In this document: positions 9,481 through 18,555 of the stretch, piece by piece
How positions within the stretch are numbered: the stretch's first letter is position 1
How the letters are laid out: every line of letters starts with the position of its first letter
Origin: Bacillus sp. BHET2
GTDB lineage: Bacteria > Bacillota > Bacilli > Bacillales > Bacillaceae_B
DNA: 64,000 bases
Direction of reading: 5' to 3'
NCBI RefSeq assembly: GCF_005938125.1
Contig: NZ_VCQN01000001.1
Coordinates: 558,001-622,000, forward strand
Made by a program: the position numbers and the translations under genes
The notes under the pieces: model-generated
What the model saw: only the letters and a program-made list of their open reading frames with translations
What the model was told of the DNA's origin: nothing
Databases searched by the model: none

Positions 9481-9804
9481 ATGCCTACATATAACAAATT
9501 AGTGCGGGATAGAATACCAGAAATCATTGAAGAAACAGGAAAAGCTTTTACAACAAGAGTTCTTTCCGAAGAGGAGTATCTAATTGAATTGAAGAAAAAG
9601 AGCTTTGAAGAATTAGAGGAATACCACGATGCAGAATCCAGGGAAGAGGCAATAGAAGAATTGGCTGATCTGATGGAGGTTGTTCACGCGTTTGCCAAGT
9701 CTCATAATACATCTTTAGATGAAATTGAATCTATACGGCGTGAAAAGGCTAATAATAGAGGTGGGTTCGATAAAAGGATTTTCTTGAACAAAGTAGCGGA
9801 TTAA
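9481..9804 (+). CDS. MazG-like nucleotide pyrophosphohydrolase
   Basis: The 107-residue protein begins PTYNKLVRDRIPEIIEETGK and contains EEAIEELADLMEVVHA, the EExxE...ExxD metal-binding pattern of the all-alpha NTP pyrophosphatase (MazG/HisE-like) family. It should hydrolyse a nucleoside triphosphate or analogue to the monophosphate. ATG 9481 is chosen because TGGAGGAATG is its ribosome site; the ATG at 9466 includes that site. It lies 37 bases after the DUF2075 gene and 20 bases before the HNH gene. Confidence 0.85.
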   Translation: MPTYNKLVRDRIPEIIEETGKAFTTRVLSEEEYLIELKKKSFEELEEYHDAESREEAIEELADLMEVVHAFAKSHNTSLDEIESIRREKANNRGGFDKRIFLNKVAD

Positions 9805-9824
9805 ATTAAAAAGGATGAGACCCA

Positions 9825-10811
9825 ATGAGTCATAAGCTAAAGGTAGGAGAGTTAAGAGGGATATACTTAACGGATGAAGAGATCTGGAGGGGTTTTACAA
9901 TTATCCTTTCAAGCAAATCAGTAAAGTCATCTACCTATAAATATGCTCTAATCAAAGCACTGATTGAAAATTTATATCAAATAGATGAGGATTTCAAAGT
10001 TACTTATGACCAACTCGCATACACATTTACAAAAGTGTACTGGAATTTAATCATCCATCACAACTTAACAAATCAAAATAGCGGTAAAACGGCAAGAGTG
10101 GTATCGATTATCATAGAAGAACAGAGCAAGCATTCAATTCCATCAGAAATGATTTTTGATAAAATACCTGATTCCCTACAATTAAAGTTAGTCAGTAAAA
10201 TTAAAGCAACTATGAAGATAAATGTATTCGGGGCATTATATGGTGATACAAGGGGACAATTTTATGCCTTTGATCACAAAACGGAACTGTTAAGGTTCAA
10301 TCCAGCTGTCCATGCTTTCATGTTGAACTATCAAAGACTCATTACGAATCTTACAAATTATCATATGGCCGCAATGATTGAGCAACTTAATGCCGGCCCT
10401 AGCATTAACTATCTTTTAGGGAAGGTAGAAAGTATTGCTAAGAGATCTTCGCTAAGACCTTTTGAGGATATACTTTTATCACATTTTTCAGCACAGTGTT
10501 TTTATTGTAATAAGGCACTGACTGGACAAAAGAGAGAAACACACGTTGATCACTTTATTCCGTGGTCATTTGTACAATCGGATCATATATGGAACCTTGT
10601 TTTGGCATGCAATAAGTGCAATAGCTCAAAAAGTGATAAGCTCCCTGAAAGAGGTTTTCTGGAGGGGATATTAGAACGTAATGAAGAGTTATTGTACCCA
10701 GTAAATAGTGACCAGTTGAATAAGCAGATGCAGAATTATAATCCGAAGAAATTGATTATGCTTTATGATTACTCTGTTAAAAATGGATTTGATGCAATTT
10801 GGGCCCCTTGA
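9825..10811 (+). CDS. HNH endonuclease
   Basis: A 328-residue protein. Its C-terminal third is an HNH nuclease with CFYC (about residue 225), THVDHFIPWSF (about 240), WNLVLACNKCN (about 260) and SSKSDKLP, including the paired CxxC zinc knuckles and the catalytic DH. The N-terminal 200 residues are mostly helical and unassigned; they may recognise DNA or a partner. It is the last gene of the DUF2075/MazG-like/HNH operon. Activity on DNA is expected from the domain; the target is unknown. Confidence 0.85.
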   Translation: MSHKLKVGELRGIYLTDEEIWRGFTIILSSKSVKSSTYKYALIKALIENLYQIDEDFKVTYDQLAYTFTKVYWNLIIHHNLTNQNSGKTARVVSIIIEEQSKHSIPSEMIFDKIPDSLQLKLVSKIKATMKINVFGALYGDTRGQFYAFDHKTELLRFNPAVHAFMLNYQRLITNLTNYHMAAMIEQLNAGPSINYLLGKVESIAKRSSLRPFEDILLSHFSAQCFYCNKALTGQKRETHVDHFIPWSFVQSDHIWNLVLACNKCNSSKSDKLPERGFLEGILERNEELLYPVNSDQLNKQMQNYNPKKLIMLYDYSVKNGFDAIWAP

Positions 10812-10937
10812 TCAAAATTACAGCAGAGTTATTTAGATAGAGTTTAGATTTTAATGCTTTAAGTTATTTGACATTATTGTAGGTGTTTAATTTCTTATGT
10901 TACTCTATTCTTATAATATCTCCTTAAGGAGGAACAT

Positions 10938-11333
10938 ATGAAAAAGAACATACATGTTGTGGGGGCAGTCATATTTAGAGATAATAAAATCCTCTGCGCA
11001 CAAAGAGGCACAAAAAAATCTTTGCAATTATTGTGGGAGTTCCCAGGCGGAAAGATTGAAAAAGGTGAAAAGCCTGAAGAAGCTTTAAAACGAGAAATCC
11101 ATGAGGAAATGCACTGTTCGATTGAAATTGGTGAGAAGATTGAACATACCGTTCATGAGTATGATTTTGGGATTGTTCATTTGACTACTTACCACTGCAA
11201 GTTAATCGAAGGAGAACCAGTTTTAACTGAGCACTCAGCTATTAAGTGGTTACCACCTGAAGAATTACATACTCTTGAATGGGCACCAGCAGATATTCCT
11301 GCAATTAAAAAGATAGAAAAGGTATATGCATAA
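10938..11333 (+). CDS. MutT-type Nudix hydrolase, (d)NTP pyrophosphohydrolase
   Basis: A 131-residue Nudix protein with the full box GGKIEKGEKPEEALKREIHE followed by E (GX5EX7REUXEEXGU pattern). The start VVGAVIFRDNKILCAQRG and the late WLPPEEL match the MutT/8-oxo-dGTP diphosphatase branch. The ribosome site is AAGGAGG. A terminator follows, then the large PLD-helicase gene in the same direction about 110 bases on. Sanitation of oxidised nucleotides is the family role; here it may instead act with the helicase in a defence module (inference). Confidence 0.88.
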   Translation: MKKNIHVVGAVIFRDNKILCAQRGTKKSLQLLWEFPGGKIEKGEKPEEALKREIHEEMHCSIEIGEKIEHTVHEYDFGIVHLTTYHCKLIEGEPVLTEHSAIKWLPPEELHTLEWAPADIPAIKKIEKVYA

Positions 11334-11336
11334 CTA

Positions 11337-11370
11337 GAAAGCTATCCATTCATTGGATAGCTTTTCTTTA
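11337..11370 (+). terminator. Hairpin after the Nudix gene
   Basis: GAAAGCTATCCA and TGGATAGCTTTTC form a 12-bp stem with a short loop and a following T-rich run. Confidence 0.7.
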
Positions 11371-11442
11371 TGGATATGGTTTACAGTCTTGGTAATAAAG
11401 ATTACAATTTTACTATCATATTGGAAATGAATGGGGATCTTA

Positions 11443-14334
11443 ATGGCAAACTTTGTTGAAAACTTAACGGACTCAATTTATAAGGGTTTTATTGATCATG
11501 CACACGGGAAATCCACACGATACAAACCACAGTTGTTGATCAATAATGCGAAGTATAATAAAAATATTCTTTCTACCATTCTAGAAGAATTAAGTCATTG
11601 TGAGGATTTCTTTTTTTCAGTAGCTTTTATCACGGAAAGTGGTTTAGCTACGTTAAAGGCCCTCCTTTGGGATCTTAAACAAATGGGGATGAAAGGAAGA
11701 ATTCTTACATCTACCTTTCTTCAATTCAATCAGCCCAATGTATTCCGAGAGCTCTTGAAAATTTCTAATGTTGAAGTGAAATTAACCAACTTAAAGGGGT
11801 TTCATGCCAAAGGGTACATATTTAAACATAGTACGCATTATTCCTTAATTGTTGGTAGCTCAAATTTAACTGCACAGGCTTTAAAAGCAAATTACGAGTG
11901 GAATGTAAAATTGAATTCACATGAAAATGGAGAGATCATTCATCACTTTATTGATCAGTTTGAAGAGGTATGGGGTGAAGCGATCGACCTGACTCTTGGA
12001 TGGATTGAGGATTATGAGAGAATATATCAGACAACAAATCTGCCAAACATCCAGAATGTAATTGAGCATCCGGTACAATATCAGGTCAACTCTCTGAAAG
12101 ATGCAGTAGAGATTGTTCCTAATCAAATGCAGGAAACGGCCTTACAAAGTATTCAAAGTGTGAGAGCAGAAGGCAAGGACAAGGCATTGGTTATTTCAGC
12201 CACTGGTACAGGTAAAACCTATTTATCTGCTTTTGATGTAAGACGATTTGCACCGCAGAAAATGCTATTTATCGTACATCGTGAGCAAATTTTGCAAAAG
12301 GCGAAATCGGATTTTCAAAGTGTATTAGGGGGCATCGATCGAGATTTCGGAATCCTATCAGGAAATTCTAAGCAAAATGATGCGAGGTATCTTTTTGCCA
12401 CGATCCAGACATTGTCTAAAGACCATGTACTGAATCAATTTGATCCTGCTGAATTCGATTATGTATTAGTGGATGAAGTACATAAAGCCGGAGCTGATTC
12501 CTATGTGAAAGTGATGGAGTACTTCAAACCACAATTCTTAATGGGGATGACAGCTACTCCGGAGAGAACAGACGATTTCAACATCTATTCATTATTTGAT
12601 TACAATATCGCTTATGAAATTCGGTTGCAGGAAGCACTTGAAGAAGATATGCTCTGCCCATTTCATTATTTTGGCGTAACTGATTATGAATTCAATGGTG
12701 AGTTATTAGATGAAACAGCTGTTTTATCCAAGCTTGTTACGGATGAGAGAGTTGAACATATCTTAGAGAAGATCAAGTACTACGGTCATTCTGGGGATAA
12801 GGTAAGAGGGTTAATGTTCTGTAGCCGAAAAGAGGAAGCCATCGAGCTTTCGAAAGTCCTGAATGAGAGAGGACTAAAGACAGTAGCATTATTAGGGAAT
12901 CATTCTCAAGAGGAAAGAATAAGTAAGGTCAATGAATTAGAAAATGGACAATTAGATTATATTATAACGGTGGATATCTTTAATGAAGGTGTCGACATCC
13001 CAAGTATTAATCAAGTCGTCATGCTAAGACAAACGCAATCAAGTATTATCTTTATCCAGCAGTTAGGACGTGGACTAAGAAAGCATGACAGTAAAGAGTA
13101 CGTAACGGTCATCGATTTCATTGGTAACTATAAAAATAACTACCTGATCCCAGTTGCTTTATCCGGTGATCGGTCTCAAAATAAAGATAATATTCGCCGT
13201 CATACAAAGGATACGTGCTACATCAAAGGCGTATCTACGATAAACTTTGAAGAGATTGCTAAAAAGCAAATCTTTAAGTCAATTAATGATACGAAGTTAA
13301 CTTCCATGAAGATACTAAGAGATGCTTATGTAGAATTGAAAAATAAAATTGGTCGAGTGCCTTATCTTTATGATTTTGTTAGCTATAATTCGATTGATCC
13401 ATGTGTAATCGTGGGTGAAATGAAATCGAATTACCATACGTTCTTGGAAAAAGTGAATGAAGAAGTACCTTCTTTGTCTAAGTATGAAAATGAAGTATTA
13501 ACGATGCTCTCTCAAGAAGTATTAAATGGTAAGAGAAGACATGAGATTGTTTTATTAAGGATGCTATTGGATAAACTACAAGTCGCAAGAGATGAGTATG
13601 TTAAAGAATTGTCTTTAGCCGGATGTAGAACGGATGCAGAGACTTTGACAGGCGTAGAGCGAGTATTAGATCTAGCATTCTTTACTCAAGCAGTGGTAAA
13701 GAAGTATGGTGAAGAGCCAATCGTGGTCAAAGAGAGAGAACAGTATCGGTTTAATGATCGTATCGTTGAAAGTCTTTCTCGCAATGAATACTTTAAGTCA
13801 TTAGTATATGACTCGATAAAAACGGCAGAAGAAAAGAGCATTGCATACGATTGTTCAAAAAAACTCACCTTGTACCAAAAATATTCACGTAAAGACGCAT
13901 GTAAGTTATTAAATTGGCTAAATGATGAGAGCTCCACTATGTATGGGTATAAGCCTAAGCATGGAACATGTCCGATCTTTGTTACTTATCATAAGAATGA
14001 AGATGTTGAATCCAGTGTTAACTACGGCGATGAATTTATCAATCAAGAAGTGTTTAGATGGTACACACGGAGTAACCGTACTCTAGAATCTCAAGAGGTT
14101 AGAAAGATAATTAATGCTAAACAACAAGAGTTAGATTTACACCTGTTTGTGAAAAAGGATGATGATGAGGGAACTGATTTTTATTATATTGGAAAGGCTG
14201 TTCCTGAAGAGAATAGTGAGGAACAGACGACCATGTTGGATAAGAACGGTAAGGAGTTACCGGTTGTTCGGATGAATATGTTGTTGGAGCATGAGTTGGA
14301 GAGTTCTTTGTATCATTATTTGATTGAGGAGTAA
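11443..14334 (+). CDS. PLD nuclease / SF2 helicase / DUF3427 protein
   Basis: About 963 residues in three parts. A phospholipase D-like nuclease domain (about 30-190) shows FHAKGYIF and VGSSNLTAQAL, a single HxK motif. A superfamily 2 helicase (about 200-560) has SATGTGKT, VLVDEVHKAG, GMTATPER, FNEGVDIP and QQLGRGLRKH. The C-terminal 350 residues match the DUF3427 layout. The ATG at 11443 has GGGGAT five bases upstream and is preferred over 11431. Helicase-nucleases of this kind are usual in defence islands and often sit beside a MutT gene, as here. It is followed 31 bases later by a protein kinase. Confidence 0.88.
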   Translation: MANFVENLTDSIYKGFIDHAHGKSTRYKPQLLINNAKYNKNILSTILEELSHCEDFFFSVAFITESGLATLKALLWDLKQMGMKGRILTSTFLQFNQPNVFRELLKISNVEVKLTNLKGFHAKGYIFKHSTHYSLIVGSSNLTAQALKANYEWNVKLNSHENGEIIHHFIDQFEEVWGEAIDLTLGWIEDYERIYQTTNLPNIQNVIEHPVQYQVNSLKDAVEIVPNQMQETALQSIQSVRAEGKDKALVISATGTGKTYLSAFDVRRFAPQKMLFIVHREQILQKAKSDFQSVLGGIDRDFGILSGNSKQNDARYLFATIQTLSKDHVLNQFDPAEFDYVLVDEVHKAGADSYVKVMEYFKPQFLMGMTATPERTDDFNIYSLFDYNIAYEIRLQEALEEDMLCPFHYFGVTDYEFNGELLDETAVLSKLVTDERVEHILEKIKYYGHSGDKVRGLMFCSRKEEAIELSKVLNERGLKTVALLGNHSQEERISKVNELENGQLDYIITVDIFNEGVDIPSINQVVMLRQTQSSIIFIQQLGRGLRKHDSKEYVTVIDFIGNYKNNYLIPVALSGDRSQNKDNIRRHTKDTCYIKGVSTINFEEIAKKQIFKSINDTKLTSMKILRDAYVELKNKIGRVPYLYDFVSYNSIDPCVIVGEMKSNYHTFLEKVNEEVPSLSKYENEVLTMLSQEVLNGKRRHEIVLLRMLLDKLQVARDEYVKELSLAGCRTDAETLTGVERVLDLAFFTQAVVKKYGEEPIVVKEREQYRFNDRIVESLSRNEYFKSLVYDSIKTAEEKSIAYDCSKKLTLYQKYSRKDACKLLNWLNDESSTMYGYKPKHGTCPIFVTYHKNEDVESSVNYGDEFINQEVFRWYTRSNRTLESQEVRKIINAKQQELDLHLFVKKDDDEGTDFYYIGKAVPEENSEEQTTMLDKNGKELPVVRMNMLLEHELESSLYHYLIEE

Positions 14335-14365
14335 TATGATTGGCTGATTTGTTAGGAGGATTTTT

Positions 14366-15730
14366 GTGAGTAGCATTAGAATTGAACCAAATTTATTTCA
14401 GATAATAGAACCTATAGGTGAAGGGGGATTTGGAAAAGTTTTTATAGCTAAAGAAATATTAAATAGTGAGGAGTTAGTAGCATTAAAAGTTCTTAAACCT
14501 GAAGAAATGGGTGAAGATCATCTCAAAAGATTTGAAAGAGAGATAAGGATACATACTCAACTAAAGCATCAAAATATTATTCCAATAATTAATTTTGAAT
14601 TGAATGACTCACTGGATCCTGAAAATGAAAGAGGTCTAGCATATTATACTATGCCTCTAGCGAGGAAGAATTTCAGGGAGTTACTAAAAGAGTATAGAGA
14701 AGATCATTTAGGAAATATGGAAGACTCTATGGCTGTATTCTTTTTTAATCAAATTTTAGATGGTATTGAATACGCTCACGAAAAGGAAATAATTCACAGG
14801 GATTTGAAGCCTGAAAATATCTTGATATATGGAGAAGAGGGCGATGAAATTCTAAAAATCTCAGATTTTGGATTAGGAAAATTTTTAAATAGTGATACTC
14901 AGCTAACTCATACTCGGGCTGCCCTTGGGTCTGATGTTTATGCCGCACCTGAACAATATCAAGACTCAAAACAAGTAGATAATAGAGCAGATATATTCTC
15001 TTTAGGTAAAATACTATACGAAATAATTACTCATGACTTACCGGTAACAATAAATAATGACAAAATAAGTGAATCAAGGTTGAAATTTATCATAAGGAAA
15101 GCCACTCAAAGTGATAAAGGAAGACGATTCCGTTCTATACAAGAAATGAGAGACAAAATAAATTTCCTTATGGGTAATAAAGATACTCTAAAGACAACTT
15201 CTAATCAATTCGCTCATTTATATGAGAAATTCACGGTGAATTTTGAACAAAGTATCTTAAAAGAAATAGCTGATTTACTTAATAATAATTCTAAAGATTA
15301 TATTTTATTTACTCAAAGTTTTATAAATATGGAAGATACTGATTTAGCAGGAATGTCGGCATTTTATGAAGAGGAATTTTTTGAGGTTGTTGAAAACTAT
15401 TTGTCTCTTATTAAAGGTAACCATGAGTTTTCCCTTACTGACAAAATTACAGATTTCACCTTGTTCGATATACTTCCGAACATAGATGGGAATTTAGATC
15501 TATTTGAGGATATTATAGAAACAATTTTGAACCTAGGTTTTAATCATAACAGATATTATATAGCTAGAGTTCTTGGCAGAACAATTGTTAAAGTAACAGA
15601 TGATACCAAAATAATGATTATTGGAGATGTATTAACTAATAACCCTCAAGCAAGCAAATGGTCTAAATCTTATCTTCCTTCAGAAGAGGAATTTTGTGAA
15701 TATTTAAGATCTATCTTAAGTGAACTTTAA
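14366..15730 (+). CDS. Cytosolic Ser/Thr protein kinase
   Basis: A 454-residue protein with a complete Hanks-type kinase domain (about 8-270): IGEGGFGKVF, VALKVL, HRDLKPENIL, SDFGLGK and YAAPEQYQ. No membrane segment or PASTA repeat is present, unlike housekeeping PrkC, and the C-terminal 180 residues are helical and unassigned. The GTG start has AGGAGGA five bases upstream. It lies 31 bases after the helicase stop, so they are likely co-transcribed. The kinase may sense infection or regulate the helicase (inference from context). Base composition is more A/T-rich than its neighbours. Confidence 0.87.
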   Translation: MSSIRIEPNLFQIIEPIGEGGFGKVFIAKEILNSEELVALKVLKPEEMGEDHLKRFEREIRIHTQLKHQNIIPIINFELNDSLDPENERGLAYYTMPLARKNFRELLKEYREDHLGNMEDSMAVFFFNQILDGIEYAHEKEIIHRDLKPENILIYGEEGDEILKISDFGLGKFLNSDTQLTHTRAALGSDVYAAPEQYQDSKQVDNRADIFSLGKILYEIITHDLPVTINNDKISESRLKFIIRKATQSDKGRRFRSIQEMRDKINFLMGNKDTLKTTSNQFAHLYEKFTVNFEQSILKEIADLLNNNSKDYILFTQSFINMEDTDLAGMSAFYEEEFFEVVENYLSLIKGNHEFSLTDKITDFTLFDILPNIDGNLDLFEDIIETILNLGFNHNRYYIARVLGRTIVKVTDDTKIMIIGDVLTNNPQASKWSKSYLPSEEEFCEYLRSILSEL

Positions 15731-15859
15731 TGAACTTTACTGCGTGTTATTAGTTGAAGACCTAAGTTTAATTTACAGGGAAGATTATAAAGAATAAGAG
15801 TGCTTGCTTATAGAGGTGGAACTCTGAGGCTTGCTAGTAAGGAAGAATATATATGATTT

Positions 15860-15895
15860 AGAACCCTTTAACAAATTTGTTAGGGTTCTTTTTTA
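15860..15895 (+). terminator. Hairpin after the kinase gene
   Basis: AGAACCCTTTAAC and GTTAGGGTTCT pair around AAATTT and are followed by TTTTT. It separates the kinase from mcrB. Confidence 0.75.
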
Positions 15896-15989
15896 TACTA
15901 AAATCCAACCAGGTTTCATTCTAAACCATCTACTGGTAAAATCAGGTTTATAAACTACTAAACTAACAAAAAACAAAGGGGTGCCTTCC

Positions 15990-18554
15990 ATGACCAATCA
16001 AGAACTTCAACGCCAACTTTTAAAAGATTCATACATAGATATTTCCTTCAAACGTTATCTGCAATTTAAATCCAACTCTCTTTATGATGAGTCATATAAA
16101 GAAGATATCCTATCCCGTTTAAACATTTTTATGGGAGAGCAAGACATCACTGATTACACTGTGGTAGATATTACAAGAAAGCTCCAGAAGGAAAATCCGA
16201 CTGCTGGAAGTTTTGTTCATTGGAGCAATACGACTGATTTGGTGAAGTATGCTGAGGAGCGGCCTAATGAGGTTGCTGATCTATTAAATGAATTGATTTA
16301 TGCTTCTGCACCGTTGGAGGAAAGGATTGAAGCTTTCAGGGAGAAGGCGAAGGAATTCAATCCTACTATATCGTTGGGGGCTCCTTTATTCGGATATATT
16401 CTGGCGGCAATCGACTATACTAAATATCCATTGTATAAGCAGGAAGTCTTCATGGATTTGAAGCGGTCTTACGGAATTGATTTGAAGCTTTCGAATGTCG
16501 GCTCAAATTATCAGACATATTTACAACTGTGTGAGCTTGCGTTGACTCATTTAAAGGAGAGTTACGTGGATTTGACGATTCTTGATATCCAAGATTTCTT
16601 CTTTTGCAGTACTCAATATGATCAAATCAAGGTGGAAAGTGCAGTAGATTATTTATATAATATTGCGACTGAACTGTACAGCTACAAGTTGGAGCCTCAA
16701 AGGTTGTTGGACACTCTCTCTACGTTTGATTCGGAGAGTCTGCAAACTCTGAAAGGCCAGTACAAAAACTCTCAGAAGGTCAACCTGATCAAGTCTAGAG
16801 TCATCGATAAGATAATCGAGTTTGGTTCTGTGACAATTGAAGAGCTTGAAGACATTAAGAACGAAGTGAAGGTGAAATACGAAACGAATATCCTGAATTC
16901 ATGGAATAATTTCACGATCTTATTTCAGCTTTACTATGCCGATAAGAAAGTAAAGGTACAGGAGGAGCAACGGAAGATTCATGAGGCGATTCGACATATG
17001 GAAGAGCTGAAGGAATTTGATTTTGTGGAAGATAAGGTGCTGAACGGCTTTAACTGGAATCAGAACTTCGGCTGCTCCGAGTGCTGGCTGGCGGTTTATG
17101 AGAAAGGACATATCAGCCATAAGACAGCTCCGCAGTTGTTTGTTTCGGTAGAAGATGGCGGCGTGAAATACGGCATGCTTTATGGGTCTGAGCACCCTGA
17201 AAAACTAAAGGGGGAATTTCTAGAAGAAACGGATGAATCAGCGTTCATCTATGATAATCTCCACAAGAAAATGGTGAGCGTCATTGGGTCATTTAGAGAT
17301 TCGGAGACCGAGGAGGTTAAGGAAGAGACGAATTCCTACTTATCATCACCAGACAAAATCAGTACGGAGAAGTGGATTGAACTTTTACAGAATGAGGCTG
17401 TGTTTGGAGAGAACGACCTCGTCTATTTACATAAAATGTATGAGCTTGGAGGAGAGGCAACGGCTTCTCAATTGGCTGCTGCGCTTGGGAAGCATCAATC
17501 ATCTTTCAATGGCCCGGTTGTTTATCTGGCGAAACGGGTGACTGAAGCCACGGGGATAGAGGTGCCAGTAAGAGATGAGGGGACTGAATGCTATTGGTGC
17601 GTTCTTTTTAACGGGGAATATGAGGAGAGCAACCACTTCATCTGGCGATTGAAACCGAATTTAAAAGAAGCAATCGGGATTATGCATGACCATCCAGAAG
17701 AAGAACTGGAGAGCTATTCAACGGAGGATTTCCTTGAGGAAGTATTCATAGATGAAGACCAATACAACAAAATCACCAGCCTTCTACGGTACAAGAAAAA
17801 CATCATCCTGCAGGGTCCTCCGGGAGTAGGGAAGACCTTTGTGTCCAAGCGTTTAGCCTACTCACTAATGGGAGTGAAGGATTCTTCCCGGATCGAAATG
17901 GTTCAGTTCCACCAGAATTATGCTTATGAAGATTTTGTGATGGGGTTCAGACCGGATAAGCATGGCTTTTCCCTTCAGTATGGGGTGTTCTATGATTTCT
18001 GCCAGCGGGCATTGGAGAATCCGGGTGAGGATTATTATTTCATTATCGATGAAATCAACCGTGGGAATCTGTCCAAGGTGTTTGGAGAGCTATTTATGCT
18101 CATTGAGCGTGACAAGCGGGATGAGTATGTCACGATGGGTTATTCGAAGAAAAAGTTTACAGTGCCCTCCAATGTGTATTTGATCGGTACGATGAATACG
18201 GCCGACCGTTCCCTCGCGCAGCTGGAAGTTGCCCTTCGCCGTCGGTTTGCCTTTATTGCGCTTGAACCTGCCTTTAATGAAAAGTGGTATAAAGCCGTTC
18301 AGGAGACAGGAGTATCGGCAGCCATGATGCAGCGAATCACGAATACCGTCACAAAAATCAATGATGAGATTGTGAACGATTTTCAACTTGGTGCAGGGTA
18401 TGCCATTGGTCATTCCTTCTTTGCAGGAAAGCCAGAGGAGATGGATGAAGAAGCTTGGTATCAAGGAGTTCTTATGTTCGAGATCCAACCACTTTTGGAA
18501 GAGTACTTTTTTGACCGGCCGGAGACTGTTACCTCACTTGTAGAAGGTTTGTAA
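15990..18554 (+). CDS. mcrB: McrB-type AAA+ GTPase of a type IV restriction system
   Basis: An 854-residue protein. The C-terminal AAA+ motor has Walker A ILQGPPGVGKTFVSKRLA (about residue 608), Walker B YYFIIDEINRGNLSKVFGE (about 685) and the McrB signature IGTMNTADRSLAQLE with RRRF. Upstream, about 350-420, lies a MrcB-N/DUF3578-like region, then a region (about 465-560) found in Bacillus McrB proteins. The N-terminal 330 residues are helical and probably carry DNA recognition. ATG 15990 follows AAAGGGGTG. McrB hydrolyses GTP and recruits the McrC nuclease to modified DNA; which modification is recognised cannot be read from sequence. Confidence 0.92.
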   Translation: MTNQELQRQLLKDSYIDISFKRYLQFKSNSLYDESYKEDILSRLNIFMGEQDITDYTVVDITRKLQKENPTAGSFVHWSNTTDLVKYAEERPNEVADLLNELIYASAPLEERIEAFREKAKEFNPTISLGAPLFGYILAAIDYTKYPLYKQEVFMDLKRSYGIDLKLSNVGSNYQTYLQLCELALTHLKESYVDLTILDIQDFFFCSTQYDQIKVESAVDYLYNIATELYSYKLEPQRLLDTLSTFDSESLQTLKGQYKNSQKVNLIKSRVIDKIIEFGSVTIEELEDIKNEVKVKYETNILNSWNNFTILFQLYYADKKVKVQEEQRKIHEAIRHMEELKEFDFVEDKVLNGFNWNQNFGCSECWLAVYEKGHISHKTAPQLFVSVEDGGVKYGMLYGSEHPEKLKGEFLEETDESAFIYDNLHKKMVSVIGSFRDSETEEVKEETNSYLSSPDKISTEKWIELLQNEAVFGENDLVYLHKMYELGGEATASQLAAALGKHQSSFNGPVVYLAKRVTEATGIEVPVRDEGTECYWCVLFNGEYEESNHFIWRLKPNLKEAIGIMHDHPEEELESYSTEDFLEEVFIDEDQYNKITSLLRYKKNIILQGPPGVGKTFVSKRLAYSLMGVKDSSRIEMVQFHQNYAYEDFVMGFRPDKHGFSLQYGVFYDFCQRALENPGEDYYFIIDEINRGNLSKVFGELFMLIERDKRDEYVTMGYSKKKFTVPSNVYLIGTMNTADRSLAQLEVALRRRFAFIALEPAFNEKWYKAVQETGVSAAMMQRITNTVTKINDEIVNDFQLGAGYAIGHSFFAGKPEEMDEEAWYQGVLMFEIQPLLEEYFFDRPETVTSLVEGL

Positions 18555-18555
18555 G

